Shown here in pieces: positions 43,504 through 52,305 of a stretch of 64,000 bases of DNA. The notes beneath the pieces were generated by a model. That model saw nothing but the letters and a program-made list of their open reading frames with translations, was not told the DNA's origin and made no database searches. The position numbers were made by a program, and so were the translations under genes. Source of the stretch: Alphaproteobacteria bacterium (lineage in GTDB: Bacteria; Pseudomonadota; Alphaproteobacteria; SHVR01). The stretch's first letter is position 1. Each line of letters starts with the position of its first letter. Location of the stretch: assembly GCA_009694185.1 (NCBI GenBank), contig SHVR01000001.1:1-64000 (forward strand). The letters run 5' to 3'.

Positions 43504-44349
43504 ATGGGCATTCGTTGGCTTCGCGCCGCCTTGGCAATGATAGTCGTATCCGTCGCGGTCATCGCGATCGTGGACTCGGCCGTGGCGCAGCAAAAATCCG
43601 AATCCACCTGGGACTTGATCAAGCGTACCGGCAAGGTCCGCATGGGCGTGTTCGACTTTCCACCCTATTTCCTTCGGGACAAGGCGACCGGCGAGTGGGT
43701 TGGCGCCATGATCGAGATGGGCAAGGACATCGCCAAGGAACTCGACGTCAAGTACGAACCGGTCGAGGTCGGCGGCTTCGGCGAGGCGGTGCTGACGCTC
43801 CAGTCGGGCAAGGTCGATTTCAATTTCGCCCTCCAGGCAACACCCAAGCGCTCGACCGCCATCGATTTCGCCGGCCCGATCTACTGGATCGAGTGGGTGA
43901 CGGTGAACAACCCGAAATTCCACGGCAAGGTCTGGGCCGACTATAACAAGCCGGAGGTCAAGGTCGCGGTCATGCAGGGTTCGTCGGACGAATTGCTGCT
44001 GCGCAAGATAGCGCCGCTGGCGACCCGCATCGAGCTGAAGGATATCTCGCAGGTCGTTCTCGCCGTGTCGTCCGGCCGCGCCGATGCCTTCACCACCACC
44101 GTGCTCGCGAGCATGGTCGCCAAGTCGAAGAACCCCGGCCTCGGCGATTTCGTCAATCCGACGCCGCGCGTGGCGTTGCCCGGCTATATCGGCCTGCGCA
44201 TGGAAGAGGACCAGCGTTGGCAGAAGTTCCTCAACCGCTGGGCAGAATGGAACATCCTGCTCGGCTACAACGAACAACGCATGAAAGCCTCGCTCAAGAC
44301 CATGGGCATCGACGAGGTCCCGTCGACCATCTCGTTCTCGCCGAACTGA
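43504..44349 (+). CDS. ABC transporter substrate-binding protein, family 3 (polar amino acid type)
   Basis: A 281-aa periplasmic binding protein of the SBP_bac_3 family. It has a signal peptide (ALAMIVVSVAVIAIVDSAVAQ), then WDLIKRTGKVRMGVFDFPPYFLRDKATGEWVGAMIEMGKDIAKEL, LQSGKVDFNFALQATPKRSTAIDFAGP and VAVMQGSSDELLL. The ligand is probably an amino acid or related organic acid. ATG 43504 follows AAGGAGAGAG. It heads the operon that continues with a D-amino-acid dehydrogenase, permease, ATPase and dehydrogenase. A strong hairpin separates it from those genes, which would favour extra binding protein. Confidence 0.92.
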   Translation: MGIRWLRAALAMIVVSVAVIAIVDSAVAQQKSESTWDLIKRTGKVRMGVFDFPPYFLRDKATGEWVGAMIEMGKDIAKELDVKYEPVEVGGFGEAVLTLQSGKVDFNFALQATPKRSTAIDFAGPIYWIEWVTVNNPKFHGKVWADYNKPEVKVAVMQGSSDELLLRKIAPLATRIELKDISQVVLAVSSGRADAFTTTVLASMVAKSKNPGLGDFVNPTPRVALPGYIGLRMEEDQRWQKFLNRWAEWNILLGYNEQRMKASLKTMGIDEVPSTISFSPN

Positions 44350-44364
44350 ACGCCGGAACCTGGA

Positions 44365-44406
44365 CTCGACTCGATCGAGGGGCCACGGGTCCCCGATCGA
44401 GTCGAG
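44365..44406 (+). terminator. Strong intercistronic hairpin after the binding-protein gene
   Basis: CTCGACTCGATCG-A-GGGG pairs with CCCCGATCGAGTCGAG across the loop CCACGGGT, giving a 17-bp stem with a single bulged A. No U-tract follows, so partial termination or protection of the binding-protein message is more likely than a full stop. This is a common arrangement after ABC binding-protein genes. Confidence 0.6.
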
Positions 44407-44419
44407 AGAGTGGTCTTGT

Positions 44420-45664
44420 ATGAAGAGTGAACGCGACGCGACCGTGATCGGCGCCGGCATTGTCGGTGTCTGCTCGGCGCTGCATCTCCAGCGCGAGGGC
44501 TTCCGGGTCCGGCTGATCGAGCGCGGCGAGCCCGGCAAGGCGGCGTCTTTCGGCAATTCCGGTAATTTCGGCGTCGCTTCCTGCGTTCCCTTCGCCGTGC
44601 CGGGCGTCCTGAAAAAAGTGCCGCGCATGCTGTTCGACCCCAACTCGCCCCTGAAATTGCGCTGGAGCCATGTACCGCGGGCGCTGCCATGGTTCTTGCG
44701 CTTCATCGCCTCGGCCCGGCCGTCGCGGGTCGAGAGCATCGCCGCCGCCCGTAGCAGCCTGCTACAGCATACCCGCGCCGGCTACGCGCCGCTGATCGAG
44801 AGCGCGGGTGCCGAGAAGTGGATCGACGATAGCGGCCTCCTGACGACCTTCGAGAGCGAGGCCGCCTTCCGGGACGCCGCCTATGCCATGGCGCTCCGCC
44901 GCCGCCATGGCATCCACATGGACGTGCTCGACGGCAACGAGGCGCGACAGATGGAACCGGCGCTTTCCGACAAAGTGGTGCGCGCCGTTTCCATCCCAGC
45001 CGTTGCACACACGATCGACCCCTTGCGCTTCACCGAGGCGCTGGCGGCGGATTTCGTGCGCCGTGGCGGTGAAATCGTAAATGCCGAGGTGCGCGGGTTC
45101 GAGTTCGGCGACGCGGGGCCGAGCAAGCTTCTGACCGATCGCGGGCCGATGGCTGTGGACCGAATTGTGATCGCGGCCGGCGTGTGGTCGCGGACACTCG
45201 CGGCCCAACTCGGAACGGCCGTGCCGCTCGAGGCCGAACGCGGCTATCATGTGATGTTCGCCAATCCCCCGACCCGGCTCCGGCGCGCCATCATGTCGGC
45301 TGATCGTAACATTGCGGTCACCCACATGGCGGAGGGCATCCGGGCCACCGGTATCGCCGAATTTGCGGCCCCCGACGCGCCTGCCAATATGGCGAATGCC
45401 CGCATGATCGCGCGCCATGCCCGGGCGCTGGTGCCCGGCCTCATGGGCGAGCCCACCAGCCAATGGATGGGGCCGCGCCCCTCGCACCCCGACTCCAAGC
45501 CGGTGATCGCCCGCTCGCCCCGCCATGCCAACGTCTTCTTCGCCTTCGGCCACGATCACATCGGGCTGGCGCTCGCTGGCATCACCGGTAAGCTTGTCGC
45601 CGAGCTGGTGGCGGAGAAGCCCCCCAGCATCGATCTGGAACCCTTTCGCGCGGACCGGTTCTGA
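44420..45664 (+). CDS. FAD-dependent oxidoreductase, D-amino-acid dehydrogenase (DadA) type
   Basis: A 414-aa flavoprotein of the DAO superfamily. ATVIGAGIVGVCSALHLQREGFRVRLIERG is the FAD-binding dinucleotide fold, and KAASFGNSGNFG and VDRIVIAAGVWSRTLAAQLG are conserved. FGHDHIGLALAGITGKLVAELV near the end is the DadA-like closing motif. It probably oxidises a D-amino acid or a secondary amine such as a hydroxyproline isomer. It lies between the binding protein and permease of an amino-acid importer, so its substrate is probably the imported compound. Confidence 0.9.
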   Translation: MKSERDATVIGAGIVGVCSALHLQREGFRVRLIERGEPGKAASFGNSGNFGVASCVPFAVPGVLKKVPRMLFDPNSPLKLRWSHVPRALPWFLRFIASARPSRVESIAAARSSLLQHTRAGYAPLIESAGAEKWIDDSGLLTTFESEAAFRDAAYAMALRRRHGIHMDVLDGNEARQMEPALSDKVVRAVSIPAVAHTIDPLRFTEALAADFVRRGGEIVNAEVRGFEFGDAGPSKLLTDRGPMAVDRIVIAAGVWSRTLAAQLGTAVPLEAERGYHVMFANPPTRLRRAIMSADRNIAVTHMAEGIRATGIAEFAAPDAPANMANARMIARHARALVPGLMGEPTSQWMGPRPSHPDSKPVIARSPRHANVFFAFGHDHIGLALAGITGKLVAELVAEKPPSIDLEPFRADRF

Positions 45665-45691
45665 TCGGCGCGAGGGCGAGGAGCGGCGCCA

Positions 45692-46351
45692 ATGGCATAC
45701 AAGTGGGACTTTGGCGTCGTCACCTCCTATCTGCATTTCTGGTACAAGGGGTTCGGCGTCACACTCGCCTATTCGGCGGGCACGGTGCTGGGCGGGCTGA
45801 TCATCGGCGTGATCTTCGGCATGCTGCTGCTCTCGCGGCGCAAATGGGTCACGCTCCCCATCCACCTTTATGTCGAGCTGTTCCGCTGCACGCCGCTCCT
45901 GGTGCAGATCGTGTGGTTCTACTACGCGCTCCCCATCGTGCTCGATATCGAGCTGCCGGCGTGGCTCGCGGCCGGGCTCGGCCTCACGCTCTACATGGGC
46001 TCGTTCTCCACGGAAATCTTCCGTGGCGGCATCATCTCCATCGACAAGGGCCAGTGGCAAGCGGCGCGGGCACTCGGCATGACCAACGGCGAATTGATGC
46101 GCCACGTCATCCTGCCCCAGGCGGTCAAGCGCATGGTGCCGCCGTTTGTGAATCAGTCGATCATCCAGCTCAAGAATACCTCGCTCCTCTATGTTGTGGC
46201 GGTGCCCGACCTGATGTACACGGGCTCGATCGTGGTCTCCGACACCTTCCGCCCGCTCGAGGTCTATACCAGCGTGGCGGCGATGTACTTCGCCATCCTC
46301 TACCCGCTGACGCTTTGGGCGACGCGCATGGAGGCTCGCGTTGACCAGTGA
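45692..46351 (+). CDS. ABC transporter permease, polar amino acid (HisM/GlnP type)
   Basis: A 219-aa permease with about five helices. It has the family N-terminal region ([30 protein letters not shown]), [21 protein letters not shown], and the coupling loop [32 protein letters not shown]. It is a single-permease system that would act as a homodimer. ATG 45692 follows GAGGAGCGG. The next gene begins inside its 3' end. Confidence 0.93.
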   Translation: MAYKWDFGVVTSYLHFWYKGFGVTLAYSAGTVLGGLIIGVIFGMLLLSRRKWVTLPIHLYVELFRCTPLLVQIVWFYYALPIVLDIELPAWLAAGLGLTLYMGSFSTEIFRGGIISIDKGQWQAARALGMTNGELMRHVILPQAVKRMVPPFVNQSIIQLKNTSLLYVVAVPDLMYTGSIVVSDTFRPLEVYTSVAAMYFAILYPLTLWATRMEARVDQ

Positions 46352-47138
46352 CGCCTCCCAGGGCGACGTGATGGTGCGCGCCGATGGCCTGCACAAGAGC
46401 TACGGGACGGTCGAAGCCTTGCGCGGCGTCTCGATCGAGGTTCACCGTGGCCAAGTGGTGGTCATCATCGGCCCTTCGGGCTGCGGCAAGTCGACCCTGC
46501 TCCGCTGTATCAACCTCTTGGAGGAACCTTCGGCCGGTAGCTTGCGGGTGGGCGACCGTACAATTCAATTCGGCGCCAGCCACACCATGCCGCGCGGTCG
46601 CGGCCTGGCGCGCTTCCGCGCCCGCATCGGCATGGTGTTCCAGCAATTCGACCTGTTCCCGCATATGACGGCATTGGGTAACGTCATGGCTGGGCCGGTG
46701 ATCGTGAAGAAGATAGCCGAGCGCGAGGCCGAGGCGATCGCGCGAAATTTGCTCGCCAAGGTCGGACTCGACTCCTTCACCCAGCGTTTGCCGCGCGAGT
46801 TGTCGGGTGGCCAACAGCAGCGCGTGGCCATTGCCAGGGCACTCGCCATGGCGCCGGAAGTGATGCTGTTCGACGAGGTGACTTCGGCGCTCGATCCCGA
46901 GCTGGTGGGCGAGGTGCTGGACGTCATGCAGCGCCTGGCCGTCGACGGCACCACCATGATCGTGGTCACCCATGAGATGAATTTCGCCCGCGAGGTCGCC
47001 GACCGGGTCGTGGTCATGGACGTGGGCCATGTGGTCGAAGAGGGCGTCGCCGAGGATGTGCTGCTCAGGCCGAAAGGCCCGCGCACGGCGGCTTTCCTCG
47101 CGCGTTTTCACAGCACCATCGCCTGCCGGCCAGGCTAA
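46341..47138 (+). CDS. ABC transporter ATP-binding protein, polar amino acid (GlnQ type)
   Basis: A 265-aa ATPase. It has Walker [29 protein letters not shown], the signature LSGGQQQR, Walker [18 protein letters not shown] and VVTHEMNFA. It lacks a C-terminal regulatory domain, as usual for GlnQ. The start is a TTG at 46341, with GGAGG seven bases before it and a 10-base overlap with the permease gene; an internal ATG at 46371 is the alternative. In Walker B the residue after DE is V (DEVTSALD), as seen in several amino-acid transporter ATPases. Confidence 0.93.
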   Translation: MTSDASQGDVMVRADGLHKSYGTVEALRGVSIEVHRGQVVVIIGPSGCGKSTLLRCINLLEEPSAGSLRVGDRTIQFGASHTMPRGRGLARFRARIGMVFQQFDLFPHMTALGNVMAGPVIVKKIAEREAEAIARNLLAKVGLDSFTQRLPRELSGGQQQRVAIARALAMAPEVMLFDEVTSALDPELVGEVLDVMQRLAVDGTTMIVVTHEMNFAREVADRVVVMDVGHVVEEGVAEDVLLRPKGPRTAAFLARFHSTIACRPG

Positions 47139-47168
47139 AGGCGTCACAGCGAAACGGGAGGAGCGCCA

Positions 47169-48137
47169 ATGTTTCCGTCGAAGGACAAGCTGACGATCTG
47201 CTTCGCGCATGTGGCCTACCGCATGCGGGAGCGCTTCGAGCTTCGCCAGAGCGGCATCAAAAGCTTCGAGGTTCGCGCGTTCGAGGACCTCCAGAAGCGC
47301 ATCGGCGAGGCCGACGTGGTGCTCGCCTCCGGGATGTGGAAGAACGAGCTGATCCCGCTCGCGACCAACCTCAAATTTATCCAGTCCATCAGTTCGGGCA
47401 TGGACCAGTATTCCAAGGATGAGCTTGCCGCCAAGGGTGTGCGCCTGGCGAGTGCCGCCGGCGTCAATGCCCGCGCCGTGGCCGAGCATGCTCTTGCACT
47501 CATCCTGGCCCTTGCCCGCCGCCTGCCGGAGGCGCGCGACAATCAGCGGCGGCACCACTGGCGCGGCATGATCGGCGATCTCGCGGCGCGCGAGGACGAA
47601 CTCGGCGGCAAGACGCTGTTGGTGGTCGGCACGGGCCGGATCGGCGGCCATCTCGCCAAGCTCGCCAAGGCCTTCGACATGACGGTGATCGGTATCCGCC
47701 GCGATCCCAAATTGGGTGCCAATGGCGCCGATTCGATCCACGGCATGGCCGACCTGGTGAAGCTGGTTCCGGCGGCCGATTTCGTGGCACTGGCCTCGGC
47801 GCTCACGCCCGAGACCGAGGGCCTGATGAGCCGGGCGGCGCTAGCGGCCATGAAGCCTTCGGCCTATTTCGTCAATGTCGCGCGCGGGCGCGTGGCCGAC
47901 GAGGAGGCGCTGATCGAAACCCTGCGGGCCGGGAAAATCGCGGGGGCCGCGATCGACGTCACCCGCGAGGAGCCGCTGGGCGACGACTCGCCGCTCTGGG
48001 ACCTGCCCAACGTCTTCATCACCCCGCATACCGCGGGCGAGACCCGGCGCTACGAGGACAATGTGATCGACATCCTGATGGAAAACCTCGATCGCCTGTG
48101 GCGGGGCGAGAAGACGCTGCGCAACCAAGTCTTGTAG
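47169..48137 (+). CDS. D-2-hydroxyacid dehydrogenase
   Basis: A 322-aa NAD-linked dehydrogenase. The dinucleotide loop VVGTGRIGGHLAKLAKAFDM is followed by IRRD, where Arg after the strand may favour NADP. The catalytic residues are visible: Arg in VNVARGRVADEEAL, Glu in VTREEPLG and His in ITPHTAGE. It would reduce a 2-keto acid such as the product of the upstream D-amino-acid dehydrogenase, or oxidise a D-2-hydroxyacid. It lies 30 bases after the ATPase gene, and ATG 47169 follows GGGAGGAGC. The stop is 12 bases from the convergent enolase-superfamily gene. Confidence 0.92.
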   Translation: MFPSKDKLTICFAHVAYRMRERFELRQSGIKSFEVRAFEDLQKRIGEADVVLASGMWKNELIPLATNLKFIQSISSGMDQYSKDELAAKGVRLASAAGVNARAVAEHALALILALARRLPEARDNQRRHHWRGMIGDLAAREDELGGKTLLVVGTGRIGGHLAKLAKAFDMTVIGIRRDPKLGANGADSIHGMADLVKLVPAADFVALASALTPETEGLMSRAALAAMKPSAYFVNVARGRVADEEALIETLRAGKIAGAAIDVTREEPLGDDSPLWDLPNVFITPHTAGETRRYEDNVIDILMENLDRLWRGEKTLRNQVL

Positions 48138-48149
48138 GCGCGCCCGCCA

Positions 48150-49295
48150 TTAGGTCAAGGTCTCGACGGCGTAGTGGCGCACACGGTCCTCGTCGACGCT
48201 GACACCGAGACCCGGTGTTTTCGGCACGATGACGCGGCCGTTCTCGATCGGAAACGGCGCCGCCAACAGGTCGCGTTCGAGGAAATAGGTGGCCTGATAA
48301 AACTCGCAGCCGAGCGAGATGTTGGGCGTGGCGGCGATCATGTGCGTGCCCGCCAGATGGGCGATGCCGGTCTCGAACATGTCGCCGCCACAGCACGCGA
48401 TGCCCGCCGCCTCGCAGATCGCGGACACTTTGCGGCCGGCCAGCATGCCGCCATGCTTCATGATCTTGATGCTAACCAGATCGGCCATGCGCCCGGCCGC
48501 GACCTGGAGCGCGTCGGTCGGCGTGAACACGCTTTCGTCGGCCAGCACCGGCGTGTCCAGCGCGCGGGTGATCTCGGCGAGGGCGGCCCGATGATGGCCC
48601 GGCACCGGCTGCTCGATGAAGGTCGGCTTGAAGGCTTCGACATCGCGGAGCTGGCGGATCGCCCCATAGGTTGCCATGCCCTGATTATAGTCGATGCGCA
48701 GCTCGGCATCGCCGGGCACCTCCTTGCGGAAGCGCTCCATGCGCTTGAGATCGGCGGCGTGGCCGGCGAAGCCGGTCTTCATCTTGAAGCGCCGCAAGCC
48801 TTCGCCATAGACGCGCCGCACCATCTCCATGTCGCGATCGACATCTGGATCGGCGACCGAGAATGACACCGGTATATCGTCGCGGCAGCGGCCACCCAAC
48901 AGCTCGGCGACGGGCAGGCCGGAGGCTTGGCCCATGATGTCGAAGAGCGCCATCTCCATGGCGGCCTTGGCTTCGGGATGGCCGACAACGGCGTGATCGG
49001 CTTGGTCCATCAGCGCCTCGATGCGGAACGGATCGGCCCCGATCAGCAAGGGGCGGAGATAGACATGCAGCGCCGCCGCCGTTGCCTCGATCGTTCCCGT
49101 GAACACCGCCCAGGGTGCCGCATCTCCCCAGCCGGTGATGCCGGCATTGGTCTCGATCTTCACGATCGCGTTCTTGACCGAGCCCCCGACGTCGCCCGAG
49201 CCGTGCCGGCGCATCAGGCGAACGGGAATCTCGGTGATGATGACGGTGAGCGCAGTGATGGCGAGCGTCGACGGTCCGGTGCCGGTGCTGCGCAA
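48150..49295 (-). CDS. Mandelate racemase/muconate lactonizing enzyme family protein
   Basis: A 381-aa enolase-superfamily enzyme of the MLE subgroup. Catalytic lysines are in RFKMKTG and SIKIMKHGG, and metal ligands are in RIDYNQG (Asp), FIEQP (Glu) and LADESV (Asp/Glu). Known activities in this subgroup include cycloisomerase, dipeptide epimerase and hydroxyproline-betaine epimerase or cis-3-hydroxyproline dehydratase. The last would fit the amino-acid importers around it, but I cannot assign it. The start is TTG 49295, supported by GGGAGGGCTG seven bases upstream. Confidence 0.9.
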   Translation of the reverse strand: MRSTGTGPSTLAITALTVIITEIPVRLMRRHGSGDVGGSVKNAIVKIETNAGITGWGDAAPWAVFTGTIEATAAALHVYLRPLLIGADPFRIEALMDQADHAVVGHPEAKAAMEMALFDIMGQASGLPVAELLGGRCRDDIPVSFSVADPDVDRDMEMVRRVYGEGLRRFKMKTGFAGHAADLKRMERFRKEVPGDAELRIDYNQGMATYGAIRQLRDVEAFKPTFIEQPVPGHHRAALAEITRALDTPVLADESVFTPTDALQVAAGRMADLVSIKIMKHGGMLAGRKVSAICEAAGIACCGGDMFETGIAHLAGTHMIAATPNISLGCEFYQATYFLERDLLAAPFPIENGRVIVPKTPGLGVSVDEDRVRHYAVETLT

Positions 49296-49348
49296 GACAG
49301 CCCTCCCATTGATGGTTAATCACAGAGACCATAGAACGGTTGGCGCTC

Positions 49349-49927
49349 TCAGGCGAGAGTGCGCAGCCACGCCTCGCCGCCATGGGCGACGTAGAGCGAT
49401 GCCGCCAGCGGCGCGAAGGCAGCCAGGATATCGAGGTCCCCCTCGGCAAAGGTGTCGCGGGCTTGCGCCGCGCAAATGAGCTGGCCGATCAGGCGCTCGC
49501 CCCGGAACATGGGGGCGAACATCGCCGAGCCCATGCGCGCTGTCTTCAATATCTGCTTGAACTCGGTATTGGTGTCGGTGTTGGCGATGATCAGCCGGCG
49601 CCGGTTTGCCACCACCCAGCCGGGATGGGCAAGGTCGATGGCAATCCGAAGGCGATGCTGTTCCGGCGGAAAGCCGGTCTCGGCGATCAGCCAATTCTCC
49701 CGCCCGTCGGGCGAGACCATGAAATTGCCGCTCACGAAGAACTGCCGCTCGCCGGGTTTGAGGGCGCCCGGCTTGCTCGTGGCGTCGCGGTCGCCAAGCA
49801 ATGTCGGCAGGAAAGACGTGATGACTCTAAGCGCCGCCTCGGGGCCGCTGGCCTTGCAGGCGGCTTCGCCGAGCGAGCCCATAAGCCGCAGGGCCTCGGC
49901 CTGGAGTCGCTCGAAATCGCGGGTCAT
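49349..49927 (-). CDS. GAF-domain-containing protein
   Basis: A 192-aa protein dominated by one GAF-like domain: FFVSGNFMVSPDGRENWLIAETGFPPEQ, then RIAIDLAHPGWVVANRRRLIIANTDTNTEFKQIL, GSAMFAPMFRGERLIGQLICAAQ and DLDILAAFAPLAASLYVA. It has no output domain, so it may bind a small ligand or buffer redox state. ATG 49927 overlaps the stop of the deacetylase gene (ATGA), and the long track frame from 50470 is a shadow of that gene. Translational coupling suggests a shared ligand or pathway with the deacetylase. Confidence 0.85.
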   Translation of the reverse strand: MTRDFERLQAEALRLMGSLGEAACKASGPEAALRVITSFLPTLLGDRDATSKPGALKPGERQFFVSGNFMVSPDGRENWLIAETGFPPEQHRLRIAIDLAHPGWVVANRRRLIIANTDTNTEFKQILKTARMGSAMFAPMFRGERLIGQLICAAQARDTFAEGDLDILAAFAPLAASLYVAHGGEAWLRTLA

Positions 49928-50796
49928 CGCTTGCTCCCTGGTGGCTCGATGCGCGTCCAATGTTCGGCGATGGCGCGCCGGGTGGCAATCCAGACATGGG
50001 GATGGCGCCGCGCATGCTGGAGGAAGCGCTCGAAGGCGCCGATGCGTCCCGGCCGGCCGATGATGCGCAGATGCACGCCGAGCGACATCATCTTGGGCGC
50101 TTCGGCGCCCTCTCGATAGAGCCAGTCGAAGCTGTCGATGGCATATTGCAGCCATTGCGCTGGGGTGAGCGAAGGTGCCGTCCACATCTTCATGTCGTTG
50201 CTGTCGAGGGCATAGGGCATGACCAGGATCGGCGTGCCACCGGCCTCGTCCCAGAACGGCAGATCGTCGCTGTAATCGTCCATGTGATAGGTGAAGCCCG
50301 CCTCGCGGAGCAGGCGGCGGGTGTTGGCCGTCGAAAGATAGCGTGACAACCAGCCGACGGGCCGCGCCCCCGTCACGCGCCCGATCGACTCGACGGCCTT
50401 GGCGATGAAGGCGCGCTCGGTGGTTTCGTCCATGTTGAACTGATGCACCCAGCGCCAGCCATGGGCGCACACTTCATGGCCGCCCGCGACGATCTGGCGG
50501 GCGAGTTCGGGCGCCCGCTCGAGGCTGAGCGCCGCCGCCGTGAAGGTCGCCTCGATGCCATGCTCGGCCAAGAGGCGCATAACGCGTGGTCCCCCGGCCT
50601 TGATGCCGTAAAGGTAATTGCTCTCATTGCCGTAATTGCGCACCGGCCGTTTGAGCACGACGCCGAGTTCGTCCACCGGCTCCGGCCCCCGGTCGCCCTC
50701 GGCAATCGATTGCTCCGAGCCTTCCTCGACATTGACGACGACGGAGAGCGCGAGCCGGGCATTGTTTGGCCAGCGCTCTCGGGCAAGCCCGGTCAT
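49924..50796 (-). CDS. Polysaccharide deacetylase family protein, allantoinase (PuuE)-like
   Basis: A 290-aa NodB-fold hydrolase of the cytoplasmic PuuE-like group, with no signal peptide. It shows LALSVVVNVEEGSE (motif 1 with an acidic pair), a long YGNESNYLYGIKAGGPRVMRLL segment, HEVCAHGWRWVHQ (metal His), ARPVGWLSRYLSTANTRRLL and YHMDDYSDDLPFW. These match allantoinase-like deacetylases that act on ureido or formyl-amino groups rather than on polysaccharide. Together with the Hyu genes elsewhere in the window this points to hydantoin or ureide breakdown. ATG 50796 is well placed. Confidence 0.87.
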   Translation of the reverse strand: MTGLARERWPNNARLALSVVVNVEEGSEQSIAEGDRGPEPVDELGVVLKRPVRNYGNESNYLYGIKAGGPRVMRLLAEHGIEATFTAAALSLERAPELARQIVAGGHEVCAHGWRWVHQFNMDETTERAFIAKAVESIGRVTGARPVGWLSRYLSTANTRRLLREAGFTYHMDDYSDDLPFWDEAGGTPILVMPYALDSNDMKMWTAPSLTPAQWLQYAIDSFDWLYREGAEAPKMMSLGVHLRIIGRPGRIGAFERFLQHARRHPHVWIATRRAIAEHWTRIEPPGSKR

Positions 50797-50904
50797 GATC
50801 CCTCCCTGATAGTCGGCACGAGGTTAGCACGTCAGGGCGGTTGACCGAGGGCCTGCCGGGGCCCGTTAATCAGTCATCCGACCCCAAACTGACCCCGAGG
50901 TCCC

Positions 50905-52305
50905 ATGGCAACGCCCGACTATATCCACGAAGCGGGCTTCGATCGCATGCTCGAGGAATATCCGATCGGCGAGGCCTTCCTTGCCGGCCCGGCCCAGCTC
51001 TCGGGCGAGGCACTGCGCCACTTGCAGGAGCGCCGCTTCCGGGTGGTGTTGGCGCGCGCCTGGCAGGTGCCGTTCTACAATCGCCGCTGGCGGGCCGCCG
51101 GGCTGGAGCCGGGCGATGTCCGGGGCCTCGACGACATCGCGAAGCTGCCGCCCTTCTCCAAGTCGGACCTCATGGCGAGCGTCGAGGCCTATCCGCCTTG
51201 GGGCGACTTTCATGGCGTCGATCTGGCGGCCGGCCAGGCCAAGCCCAATATCGTCTTTCACACGACAAGCGGCACCACCGGCACGCCGCAGCCGATCTTC
51301 TATGGCGCCCATGACCGGGAAGTGCAGAACCTGATGCTGGCCCGCGCCTACCGCCTGCATGGGCTTCAGGACGACGACGTGGTGCAGTCGGTCTATGGCT
51401 TCGGCATGGTGAATGGCGGCCATTATATTCGCGAGACCATCCTGCATTTTACCAAAGCGATGCTGCTGACCACCGGCACCGGCCTCGAGACTCGCTCGGA
51501 GCAGCAGATCGATATGATGCGCCGCTTTGGCGTGACGGTGCTGGTGGGCTTTGCCGATTACATCAAGCGGCTTGCCGAGGTCGCGATCGAGCGCGGCATC
51601 GAGCCTGGCCGCGACATTCGCCTCCGCCTGATCTCAGGCCATCTGGGCCGCGAGAACCGGGCAGCGATCGAGGCGATGTGGGGCGGGGCCAAGGCCTTCG
51701 ACTGGTATGGCGTCGGCGACACCGGCACCATCTGCGCCGAAGGTCCGGATCGGGACGGGCTCTATGTCTTCGAGGACGCCCATCACCTGGAAATCCTCGA
51801 CCCCGAGACCGGCCGTCCCGCGGCCCCCGGCATGGCCGGCAATATCTGCGATACGGTGCTCTTCAAGACCGGCGTCTATCCGATCGTCCGCTTCGACACC
51901 AATGACGTTTCGGCCTTCCTGCCGGCCCGCGCCAACGACCCGATCCAGTTCCGCCGTGTCGCGGGCTTCCAGGGGCGGAGCGACAATATGGTAAAGCTGC
52001 GCGGCATCAACGTCTATCCGACGGCGATCGGCGTTATCCTGGCCGAGCACAAGGCCGTTGCCGGCGAGTATGTCTGCCGCGTGACGCGCCAGGGAACCCG
52101 CGAGGAGATGACCGTGCTGGTCGAGATCAAGCCAGGGATCCCGCGGGACGCGGCGCTTGCCCGGGAGCTCGGCGAGCTCTTGCGCCGGAAGCTTGGCGTC
52201 GAATTGGGCATCGAACTGGTCGGCCTCGGCGCGACGGCGCCCTTGACCGAGATCGAGCGCCGCCAGAAGCCGGTCCGTTTGATCGACGCGGAGAAGCGCC
52301 CATGA
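50905..52305 (+). CDS. Phenylacetate-CoA ligase-like (AMP-forming) enzyme
   Basis: A 466-aa adenylating enzyme of the PaaK group. The ATP motif is VFHTTSGTTGTPQPIFYG. YGVGDTGTICAEG is the adenine-binding region, YPIVRFDTND and GRSDNMVKLRGINVYPTAIG are the hinge and C-terminal blocks, and a terminal Lys is in ERRQKPVRLID. It activates a carboxylic acid, probably aromatic, as its CoA thioester. The nearby amidase gene starts at its stop (ATGA), so it may activate the acid that the amidase releases. Confidence 0.9.
   Translation: MATPDYIHEAGFDRMLEEYPIGEAFLAGPAQLSGEALRHLQERRFRVVLARAWQVPFYNRRWRAAGLEPGDVRGLDDIAKLPPFSKSDLMASVEAYPPWGDFHGVDLAAGQAKPNIVFHTTSGTTGTPQPIFYGAHDREVQNLMLARAYRLHGLQDDDVVQSVYGFGMVNGGHYIRETILHFTKAMLLTTGTGLETRSEQQIDMMRRFGVTVLVGFADYIKRLAEVAIERGIEPGRDIRLRLISGHLGRENRAAIEAMWGGAKAFDWYGVGDTGTICAEGPDRDGLYVFEDAHHLEILDPETGRPAAPGMAGNICDTVLFKTGVYPIVRFDTNDVSAFLPARANDPIQFRRVAGFQGRSDNMVKLRGINVYPTAIGVILAEHKAVAGEYVCRVTRQGTREEMTVLVEIKPGIPRDAALARELGELLRRKLGVELGIELVGLGATAPLTEIERRQKPVRLIDAEKRP

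Noticed and set aside
44762-46396. 544-aa minus-strand frame
   Set aside because: Antisense to the DadA-like and permease genes, with no recognisable domain.
46170-47741. 523-aa minus-strand frame
   Set aside because: Antisense to the permease, ATPase and dehydrogenase genes, which have clear motifs.
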